A DNA stretch of 64,000 nucleotides from Flagellimonas_A sp039592695. GTDB taxonomy: Bacteria > Bacteroidota > Bacteroidia > Flavobacteriales > Flavobacteriaceae. The DNA lies in contig NZ_JBBUTK010000001.1 of the NCBI RefSeq assembly GCF_039592695.1, positions 62,001 to 126,000 of the forward strand, read 5' to 3'. Of the stretch, positions 58,433 to 64,000 are shown piece by piece. The position numbers and the translations under genes are program-made. Within the stretch, counting starts at the first letter, position 1. Every line of letters starts with the position of its first letter. The notes under the pieces are model-generated. The model was given only the letters and a program-made list of their open reading frames with translations. It made no database searches and was not told the DNA's origin.

Positions 58433-59164
58433 TTAAAATGAATATCCTATCCGGATTCCATAGTGAAATGCCGGGGTTGTAAAGGTGGCCTCGCCTTTAT
58501 CGTTAAATTCGATGTCGGTGCCCAAAGCATCCAAGACCCTGTATTCTTCAATAATGGCCAAAGCTGCGTCTACTGCGAAGAATTCTATGGGTAGGGCCTG
58601 TCTTTCTTCAATCTTGACTTTATTGAAACCAATGCCCGGGCCCGCAATCAGAAAGTCGATATAGAAATGCTTCTTTATAGGCAGTTTGTAACCGACCTCA
58701 AGCCCAATACTGTTTGTGATGACCGAAGTTCTGATATCCAGGGGAGTATCTTCAAGCGTAATCGAAGAGGTATAGGTGCCCAAAAGGTCATCTTTATAGT
58801 TTTGGTACCGATAATAAGCCCCCACAAAAAATCCGGTGTGGCTTCTTTGGGTTTCTTGCAAATACCATCTGAACTCAGGCGAAATTTGAACACCCGAAAA
58901 GGTGATATCATTTGTGACAACGGTCAGCGTATTGAATCCGGGAGTTTCAAATATTCCTGAAGATATCTTTGCACCGACCGATAACCCTAAACTCATATCT
59001 TCGTTCAATGCTCGCTCATATTGCACTTGAATGGTGCCAAAGGCCAGTGCAAACGGATTGAGCATGATATGGTTTTTCTGCTCTACATCAGCTGTGTTTT
59101 GCTGCGACTTCATTGAAAAGCTTGCCAGCAATAGTATCGGCAAAATGATTTTAATAGGTTTCAT
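58433..59164 (-). CDS. DUF3575 family outer-membrane protein
   Basis: The 243-residue protein has a signal peptide (IKIILPILLLASFSMKSQ). The mature part contains HIMLNPFALAFGTIQVQYER and LSLGLSVGAKIS-type strands (MSLGLSVGAKISSG) typical of DUF3575, a small outer-membrane barrel like OmpA-type or structural porins. It ends with HYGIRIGYSF, a barrel-like C-terminal strand with final Phe. The ligand is unknown. A hairpin at 59192-59233 lies between it and the DUF4136 gene. Confidence 0.8.
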   Translation of the reverse strand: MKPIKIILPILLLASFSMKSQQNTADVEQKNHIMLNPFALAFGTIQVQYERALNEDMSLGLSVGAKISSGIFETPGFNTLTVVTNDITFSGVQISPEFRWYLQETQRSHTGFFVGAYYRYQNYKDDLLGTYTSSITLEDTPLDIRTSVITNSIGLEVGYKLPIKKHFYIDFLIAGPGIGFNKVKIEERQALPIEFFAVDAALAIIEEYRVLDALGTDIEFNDKGEATFTTPAFHYGIRIGYSF

Positions 59165-59191
59165 CAGTTCTTTTTGTTTGTGGTTTCATGA

Positions 59192-59233
59192 TGGCCGACC
59201 AAATGGATTTTTACCATCCTATCTGATCGGCCA
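59192..59233. promoter_or_regulatory. hairpin in the DUF4136-DUF3575 gap
   Basis: TGGCCGA (59192-59198) pairs with TCGGCCA (59227-59233), and ATGG/CCAT (59203-59206 with 59214-59217) pair inside. No T-run follows on the minus strand. It may be an mRNA processing or stabilising element, or an operator. Confidence 0.45.
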
Positions 59234-59277
59234 ATATCCATTGACCGAGGCTTTGCGCCCTTCAGCACCAAGGCCAA

Positions 59278-59820
59278 TTATTTTCTTGGAGGATATTTTG
59301 ACAATATGGCCCTGACTGCTTCATTGATGGTCCGCTGCATGTCTTTTTGTTTGCCGGTAATGACCCCATTGGCCAATCCCCTCCACACCAATTTTTTACT
59401 TGACACGTCGATTAGATCGATTACCAAAGTGCCCAGCTCGTAATTTTTGATATAGGTGTCTACATGCGACATGCCACCATAACGCTGGCTTCTATACGAA
59501 GTGTGGGTGATGCTTTTTGATTCTTGGGTATCGACCACGAAGAAATTCACATAAAGGTTCGGGGTCTCCGTTTCTTCGAGCCCTTTTCTTCGCAATTGGT
59601 CATGTATCGCATTTTCAAAAGTGCGCTGATTTTCACTGCTATAATTGTCATGTGTATCTGAATACGATAATTCTTTATCGAACTTATAGCTGTTGTACGA
59701 GGCAAAATTTGCCTGTTTGTCGTATTCTACCGCTGTTTTTAGATTCTTGATGGAATTGCAACTCGCCAAGACCAAAAAAACTGGCAATATGATGCTTACT
59801 AAATAAATTGCTCTTTTCAT
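59278..59820 (-). CDS. DUF4136 domain lipoprotein
   Basis: The 180-residue lipoprotein has lipobox LVLASC. The DUF4136 domain begins VEYDKQANFASYNSYKF and ends with LVIDLIDVSSKKLVWRGLAN and the typical ILSKYPP close. These proteins sit in the periplasm or on the inner face of the outer membrane and have no known function. Upstream on the same strand is a CsbD gene with a terminator between, so it likely has its own promoter. Confidence 0.88.
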   Translation of the reverse strand: MKRAIYLVSIILPVFLVLASCNSIKNLKTAVEYDKQANFASYNSYKFDKELSYSDTHDNYSSENQRTFENAIHDQLRRKGLEETETPNLYVNFFVVDTQESKSITHTSYRSQRYGGMSHVDTYIKNYELGTLVIDLIDVSSKKLVWRGLANGVITGKQKDMQRTINEAVRAILSKYPPRK

Positions 59821-59842
59821 TTTCTTTGTTTTTAAGTGTGGT

Positions 59843-59873
59843 TAAAAACACCCCTGGCATACACCAGAGGTGT
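59843..59873 (-). terminator. intrinsic terminator after the CsbD gene
   Basis: On the minus strand ACACCTCTGG (59873-59864) pairs with CCAGGGGTGT (59857-59848), ten pairs with one G-U, around a 6-nt loop. Five T follow (59848-59844). It lies 9 nt after the CsbD gene stop. Confidence 0.85.
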
Positions 59874-59882
59874 CTGTTTTTA

Positions 59883-60272
59883 TCAGGAAATTTGTTTTAA
59901 AAAGTGGTCTACTTCTGCCAAGGCTTCAGACCTTGATTTACCCAATCGTTCTTGTAGAAGACCGACCAACCGTGTTCTGCTGCCATTGATTTTATCAGCA
60001 TCGTTTTCGGTAATCTCTCCCCAATACTTTTGCATTTTTCCCTTAAGCTGGTTCCACTCCCCGGCAGAGGCCATGTTATCATAGCGTGCCTGAAGCTTGT
60101 CCACTTCTTTTCTGGCCTCCTCGACAGAGTGACCATACTTTTGCTGTAACAGCCCTTCCAATTTTTTGGTATCGCCAGCAACTTGATCCAGCTCATTGTG
60201 GGTCAATTTGCCCCATGATTTTTGAGCTTCTCCTTTAAGCTCGTTCCAGTAACCTTCTAAAATTTGACTCAT
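59883..60272 (-). CDS. tandem CsbD-domain stress protein
   Basis: The 129-residue protein has two CsbD domains: YWNELKGEAQKSWGKLTHNE (about 8-27) with VAGDTKKLEGLLQQKYG, and EWNQLKGKMQKYWGEITEND (about 72-91) with INGSRTRLVGLLQERLG. CsbD proteins are small, abundant in stationary phase and general stress, with no known activity. The second domain keeps the core Gly and Trp residues. A divergent copy lies 77 nt upstream on the same strand. Confidence 0.88.
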   Translation of the reverse strand: MSQILEGYWNELKGEAQKSWGKLTHNELDQVAGDTKKLEGLLQQKYGHSVEEARKEVDKLQARYDNMASAGEWNQLKGKMQKYWGEITENDADKINGSRTRLVGLLQERLGKSRSEALAEVDHFLKQIS

Positions 60273-60349
60273 AACTTGTGGTTTTTAATGATTAATAATT
60301 GTGATTAATTGATTGTTCTTGTTTTTTATTTTATTCTTGGAATTTGCAT

Positions 60350-60742
60350 TCAGTCTATGAACTGTCTCAGAAACTGATTTACATCTTCCATGGCCTGTTC
60401 TTTTGACCAATAGTACTTTTCTTTGATTAACTGAAGCAACCTTATTCTGCTACAGTGAACGTGGTTGATGTCTTTCACCCTCAGGTTTGGCCAATGTTTT
60501 GGCAATTGTTCTTTGACGTGCTCACAAGCTGCTATAAAGGCGAGGTCGTCATATCTGTGGATGAGATCACTGATTTGCTTTCTACTTTCCCAAAGGCTGT
60601 ATCCATATTTTCTTTGTATTAGTTTTTCCAATTTGGCTGTGTTGCCAGCGACTTGATTTAATTCTGAAAGGGTCAGTCTTTCCCATGTTATCAGGGCTTC
60701 CCATTTAAGGTCTTCCCAGTACTCTTCTAATAAATGGTTCAT
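60350..60742 (-). CDS. divergent tandem CsbD-like protein
   Basis: The 130-residue protein aligns without gaps along the CsbD gene next to it: YWEDLKWEALITWERLTLSE against YWNELKGEAQKSWGKLTHNE, and VAGNTAKLEKLIQRKYGYSL against the same part. Two core glycines of the first domain have become Trp and Glu, and the second domain is more altered (EHVKEQLPKHWPNLRVKDIN). The frame is open, so it may still be functional. It is probably an old tandem duplicate. Confidence 0.78.
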   Translation of the reverse strand: MNHLLEEYWEDLKWEALITWERLTLSELNQVAGNTAKLEKLIQRKYGYSLWESRKQISDLIHRYDDLAFIAACEHVKEQLPKHWPNLRVKDINHVHCSRIRLLQLIKEKYYWSKEQAMEDVNQFLRQFID

Positions 60743-60776
60743 TAATTTTTATTCAGTTTTCTGATTTTTGGCGTTA

Positions 60777-61907
60777 TCAAAATTTCAACATGGCGCCCAT
60801 TTGAACTCTATTGGCAGTGGCGCTGTTACCGTCTATATTTTCTCGCTTTCCATGTAAATATTCGAGACCAAATGACAATGATTTTATAGGCTCATAGAAC
60901 AAATTCAATGAACCGTAATTGCTGTCTTTAAGGTCATTCTCAGCTAGTAACTCATTATCTTCGAGTCTTGTGGTGCCCAACACCAGTGAGGAGTTCCATT
61001 TGGTGCCCCAAAAGATTTGGTAAGAGATAAACCCACCATAAATGCCCAGGGTTTCAAGGTTGTTTGTTGTCTCATCAAAGATTCCGTCATAGCCAAGCCC
61101 ACGTACTCCTTCGATATAGCGAGCAATTCCTTGGCCTCCGACGGCCTGGAACTTTATATTGTCTTTTTTGAAAGTGGCCAATTTTCCGGATAGCATAACC
61201 CCCCATCCCGTTTCATCATTGGTGGGTTCATCAACCGTCGAAAATCGCAGTTGTCGCACCAGAGCAGCGAATTTTAGGAAGTCTTTATCCTGATTCCAGC
61301 GTACTTTGTAAGCTGCTATGATATCAGGCATATTCAAGTTCTCTGCTTGGGCATCGCCGGTAAGGGTAATCTGTTCTGCTGGATTTTCGATAGCCAAGGC
61401 AAGTGTGCCTGTGGACCCGGCCTCAAATTCATATCGGATTAGGGGTGCCCGGTTAAGGGTAGAACTGTTGGCACCTTCAAAGTCAACAATGTGTGGCCGC
61501 GCCTGAATGTCGTAAAACGTTGACCACGTTTGCCCCACGGTCAGGCCTTTCCATTGCAGGTAAGCATGACGAATTCTTGCCAAGCCTCCGATTCCGGTTG
61601 CCGTATCGTGAAAATCCACTTCCAAAACGGCTTTTACGTTGCCTATACCAGTTTCTTTTTTGAATTCGAGTCCCACCCTGGATTGCTTTGCGCTCATAAA
61701 AAAATCCGGGTTTCTGGGATTTACTTGTGGAACAGGAATGGATGAGGGCTTAAAGAGATCCGATCCCCCCAAATCCCTGAAATCATAAGTGGCATTCAAT
61801 TTTATGAATCCGTATACCCTAAAAGCCTTTTCGGTGTTCTGCTCCTGACCTTTTAAGACGAAAAAGGTCATAGCTATGGCTGCAAAACTCAATAGTCTTG
61901 TTTTCAT
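60777..61907 (-). CDS. DcaP-like trimeric outer-membrane porin
   Basis: The protein has 376 residues from 61907. The six codons of the longer frame to 61925 are unneeded. After a signal peptide (TRLLSFAAIAMTFFVLKGQ) it has the DcaP opening FRVYGFIKLNATYDFRDLGG, followed by FMSAKQSRVGLEFKKETG, DTATGIGGLARIRHAYLQWK and GLTVGQTWSTFYD. It ends with a barrel strand MGAMLKF with final Phe. DcaP porins favour small, often acidic solutes. A hairpin lies between it and the carbonic anhydrase gene. Confidence 0.85.
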   Translation of the reverse strand: MKTRLLSFAAIAMTFFVLKGQEQNTEKAFRVYGFIKLNATYDFRDLGGSDLFKPSSIPVPQVNPRNPDFFMSAKQSRVGLEFKKETGIGNVKAVLEVDFHDTATGIGGLARIRHAYLQWKGLTVGQTWSTFYDIQARPHIVDFEGANSSTLNRAPLIRYEFEAGSTGTLALAIENPAEQITLTGDAQAENLNMPDIIAAYKVRWNQDKDFLKFAALVRQLRFSTVDEPTNDETGWGVMLSGKLATFKKDNIKFQAVGGQGIARYIEGVRGLGYDGIFDETTNNLETLGIYGGFISYQIFWGTKWNSSLVLGTTRLEDNELLAENDLKDSNYGSLNLFYEPIKSLSFGLEYLHGKRENIDGNSATANRVQMGAMLKF

Positions 61908-61923
61908 GATTATATTTTTAAGC

Positions 61924-61954
61924 AAAACGGCTGCTCGGATTTGTTTGGGCAGCC
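61924..61954 (-). terminator. possible terminator after the carbonic anhydrase gene
   Basis: On the minus strand GGCTGC (61954-61949) pairs with GCAGCC (61934-61929) around a 14-nt loop, followed by GTTTTGC. The stem is short and the T-run has only four T, so termination may be partial and let the porin be co-expressed. Confidence 0.4.
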
Positions 61955-61975
61955 TGTCTCAGTTATGAAATAGGG

Positions 61976-62779
61976 CTAGTTGCCATCCACTTTTCTGCCA
62001 TACATGGCCTGTACGTGTCTAGCATTGTTTCCTTCCAGTTTATTAAACCTCTGGATTTGATCGGGTGAGGCTTCCAATATCTCTTTGATCACCAGCCAAG
62101 TCACGGTTTCGGTATATGGCGGCGTAGTGAGTGAGCCTTGATAGTGATAATAGCCCAAATCTGTAAACTGATCCTTCAGGTCATTGATGTTAACAGTACC
62201 ACCATCTACCTTATTTTCACCTTCTTCTTCGGTAGGGATGGCGTTCATGAACTCATCAAGAAACGGATTTTCTTTTCCCTCCTTAAACAAAATGCCTACG
62301 ACCAAGTATACTGGGTCTTCACCTTTTTTAATCCCAGGTAATGTGTGCACCATGTGCATCTCCAAGGGAAAGGTCATGCCATCAATTAAGTGTTCAGATG
62401 GCGTATGAAAATGAAATTGTTTGAAATCAAAGGTTCTTCCATCAAAAGAAATGGTATTACCGGCATCATAATTTACCTGAATGGTATGCCCCAGGTTCAC
62501 CACATTTTCGGACGACTCTTTGTAGTTTAACGTGATGCTGTGTTGCGAGGTATCTTCTGTCTGATTAGTGTGAATATTGATTGGAGATTGTATAAGTCCG
62601 TGGTCAAGGCCAGGTAATGCATATCCCTGTTGTTTTTTTACCTTGGCATCAGGTGCTTCGGCCTTTACCTCATTTTTTTCTTCAGCCACCTTTTTCTTTT
62701 GCTGATGTTGGCAACTTGTGGAATTTAATGTAAAAACAGTCAAAACTGTTGCGGCTAGTGTTCTCGTAATTGTTTTCAT
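61976..62779 (-). CDS. alpha-class carbonic anhydrase (lipoprotein or periplasmic)
   Basis: The enzyme hydrates CO2 to bicarbonate outside the cytoplasm. From 62779 it has 267 residues. The signal sequence TLAATVLTVFTLNSTSC ends at a Cys suitable for lipid attachment. The longer frame to 62851 overlaps the previous gene and hides the signal peptide. The zinc ligands are in FKQFHFHTPSEHLIDG (His-x-His) and LEMHMVH, and QSPINI and GSLTTPPYTE are family motifs. It is 28 nt after the ABM gene. Confidence 0.93.
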   Translation of the reverse strand: MKTITRTLAATVLTVFTLNSTSCQHQQKKKVAEEKNEVKAEAPDAKVKKQQGYALPGLDHGLIQSPINIHTNQTEDTSQHSITLNYKESSENVVNLGHTIQVNYDAGNTISFDGRTFDFKQFHFHTPSEHLIDGMTFPLEMHMVHTLPGIKKGEDPVYLVVGILFKEGKENPFLDEFMNAIPTEEEGENKVDGGTVNINDLKDQFTDLGYYHYQGSLTTPPYTETVTWLVIKEILEASPDQIQRFNKLEGNNARHVQAMYGRKVDGN

Positions 62780-62807
62780 AATAATTGATTTAGTGTTTGA
62801 AGTGTGA

Positions 62808-63146
62808 TTAATTGATTTTTGTTTTTCTTTCCCTGAGCCTGAGCAGGCCATAAAGTCCCACCCCAGAAGGGTTTTTGAAATATTGTATTTCAGGATTTTT
62901 TCTCAAAAGCTTAAAGGCCAGCAGCATCATTGAAAACTCATCTGACCTTAAGTATTTTTTAAAATCACGATAGGTATCCCAAATGGCATAAAAAGAGTAG
63001 GTATGTTCTTCATGATCGTGGGTGAAAATTTCGAACCGCTTGCACCCTTGATCCCTTCTGACCCGGTTAATGAGTCCTGACATGATTTCCATAAATTCGT
63101 TCTGCTTTCCTTTTCGTACTTGTACACGTGCCATTAATACCGTCAT
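62808..63146 (-). CDS. ABM-fold protein (antibiotic biosynthesis monooxygenase / YgiN type)
   Basis: The 112-residue single-domain protein opens MTVLMARVQVRKGKQNEFME, followed by RDQGCKRFEIFTHDHEEHTYSFYAIWDT (two adjoining parts), the normal ABM ferredoxin-like pattern. Members include quinol monooxygenases and haem-degrading enzymes. None of their special residues can be confirmed. It is the first gene after the sigma-54-like control region and is 28 nt from the carbonic anhydrase ATG. Confidence 0.82.
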   Translation of the reverse strand: MTVLMARVQVRKGKQNEFMEIMSGLINRVRRDQGCKRFEIFTHDHEEHTYSFYAIWDTYRDFKKYLRSDEFSMMLLAFKLLRKNPEIQYFKNPSGVGLYGLLRLRERKTKIN

Positions 63147-63181
63147 TTTTGATTAAAAGTTTTAGGACGGTTGGCTATAAC

Positions 63182-63197
63182 CAATTGGCATGCCAAC
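63182..63197 (-). promoter_or_regulatory. weak sigma-54-like promoter before the ABM gene
   Basis: On the minus strand TTGGCAT, five bases, then TTGG lie with the correct -24/-12 spacing of TGGCAC-N5-TTGC. Two consensus bases differ, one of them the conserved C at -12. Part of the site is a perfect palindrome TTGGCATGCCAA (63185-63196). Start of transcription would be near 63170, about 24 nt before the ATG. Confidence 0.35.
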
Positions 63198-63279
63198 GAC
63201 AGAAAATTTTCATAATAATCTTAAAATCAATTATTTACACAAATAGAGAAATTGTGAGAATGCGTAGTAAGACCACGAT

Positions 63280-63300
63280 ATATGACGGTTTCCGCCATAT
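63280..63300. promoter_or_regulatory. enhancer-like dyad between the sigma-54 activator and the ABM gene
   Basis: ATATG-A-CGG-TTT-CCG-C-CATAT is a near-perfect inverted repeat (8 of 9 pairs) with a 3-nt centre. It lies about 85-100 bp upstream of the weak sigma-54-like promoter, the usual distance for an enhancer-binding protein, and 50 bp after the end of the activator gene. Confidence 0.5.
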
Positions 63301-63349
63301 TTAGCAGAAATCAAAAAATAGAAGAAGTAGTTAAGATTGGATGTAGGCC

Positions 63350-64000
63350 TTAGGCAGGAAGTTCTTTTTTAAGGCCGAGTTTCAACATTCTTGAACGCAG
63401 GGTGCTTGGGTTGAGTCCCAAAATACTGCTGGCCCCGCTTTGCCCCTCGACTTTCCAATTGCATTTTTCTAGTACTTGAAGAATATAACTTTTTTCAACT
63501 TCTTGCAGCGACCCGCTCATTTGCCGTTCAGGGGCAGGCTGCGATTTGATAAGGGCGTCTTTCAAGCTCAGCACATGGCTCTCTGAAGTGATGACCGCAC
63601 GCTCAACAATGTTTTCCAGCTCCCTGACATTGCCCGGCCAGAAATGTTCCCGTAATTTTGAGATAAGGCCATCGGGAATGGTGTCTATGGATTTGCCGAT
63701 TTTTTTGCCCGTTTTGCTCACAAATTGCCTCACCAGAAGCGGGATATCTTCCATACGCTCCCGTAAAGGAGGCACATCAATGGGAAAGACATTCAACCGA
63801 TAGTACAGGTCTTGCCTAAAGTTGCCCGCATCGATTTCCTTGAGCAAATCTCGGTTGGTGGCAGCAATTACCCTGACATCTACGTTGATGGTCTTTGGGT
63901 TGCCAATGCGCTCAAACTCGCCCTCTTGCAGCACTCTGAGCAATTTTACCTGCAGTTCCAATGGCATTTCGCCGATTTCATCCAAAAAAATGGTGCCCTC
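63350..64000 (-). CDS. sigma-54-dependent Fis-type transcriptional activator (N-terminal part outside the window)
   Basis: The 216 visible residues, running from the right edge, are the end of an AAA+ sigma-54 activator. TIFLDEIGEMPLELQVKLLR is the Walker B region, EFERIGNPKTINVDVRVIAATNRDL the sensor region (adjoining parts), then FYRLNVFPI-type YYRLNVFPIDVPPLRERMED and HFWPGNVRELENIVERAVI. The C-terminal Fis-type helix-turn-helix is ASSILGLNPSTLRSRMLKLG. The GAFTGA loop, Walker A and any sensor domain lie outside, so the signal is unknown. Confidence 0.95.
   Translation of the reverse strand, partial: EGTIFLDEIGEMPLELQVKLLRVLQEGEFERIGNPKTINVDVRVIAATNRDLLKEIDAGNFRQDLYYRLNVFPIDVPPLRERMEDIPLLVRQFVSKTGKKIGKSIDTIPDGLISKLREHFWPGNVRELENIVERAVITSESHVLSLKDALIKSQPAPERQMSGSLQEVEKSYILQVLEKCNWKVEGQSGASSILGLNPSTLRSRMLKLGLKKELPA

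Overview
The window looks like a chromosomal segment of a member of the Bacteroidota, most likely a marine Flavobacteriaceae species. The evidence is a SusC/SusD pair, LytS/LytTR two-component pairs, promoters of the form TTTG-N19-TAnnTTTG, no visible Shine-Dalgarno sequences, and zinc-free S14 and L36 proteins. A genus close to Muricauda or Robiginitalea is only an impression. I see no tRNA, rRNA, CRISPR array, prophage or insertion sequence.

Layout. 1-2263 (+): tail of a membrane protein gene, a small membrane protein, and a LytS-type histidine kinase with its LytTR regulator. 2392-9813 (-): a giant alpha-2-macroglobulin, an atypical SDR oxidoreductase and a cupin. 10124-11479 (+): the muropeptide-recycling ligase Mpl, preceded by about 300 bp of palindromic repeat DNA. 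11512-13292 (-): a methyltransferase, a frameshifted VOC gene and a DUF1569 protein. 13488-19164 (+): radC, a deacetylase-like protein with degenerate motifs, a YjjG-type phosphatase, a lipoprotein with a DUF5723 barrel, and a secreted protein. 19161-22930: rarA (-), a rhomboid protease (+), rlmB (-) and a secreted protein (+). 22999-29041 (-): a SusC-SusD-lipoprotein operon with no carbohydrate enzymes.

29556-46886 (+) is one continuous translation block: the str genes (rpsL-rpsG-fusA-rpsJ), the S10/spc genes (rplC to secY), and the alpha-type genes (infA-rpmJ-rpsM-rpsK-rpsD-rpoA-rplQ). carA and eno follow. Almost all gaps in this block are under 22 nt. Five are longer: 209, 92, 151, 116 and 67 nt. 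Four of these can fold into sizeable hairpins. The rpsJ-rplC gap carries a terminator-like hairpin with a competing fold, so it looks like an attenuator. The infA-rpmJ and rpsK-rpsD gaps contain long multi-stem structures. I regard these as the best candidates for undescribed regulatory RNAs here.

49524-55161: a membrane protein, a beta-lactamase-fold hydrolase with membrane segments, a second LytTR/LytS pair, and a barrel-only relative of DUF5686 proteins. 55205-63146 (-) is a long run of envelope and stress genes: ABM-fold protein, alpha carbonic anhydrase, DcaP-like porin, two double-CsbD proteins, DUF4136, DUF3575, HdeD, DUF2513, DUF481, a META lipoprotein and small membrane proteins. Terminators divide it into several units. 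Upstream lies a partial sigma-54 activator, separated from the run by a spacer holding an enhancer-like dyad and a weak sigma-54-like promoter. This suggests, but does not prove, a sigma-54-controlled envelope-stress locus.

Many spacers outside the ribosomal block hold short degenerate word repeats or GC-rich palindromes. One palindrome lies in frame inside the alpha-2-macroglobulin gene.
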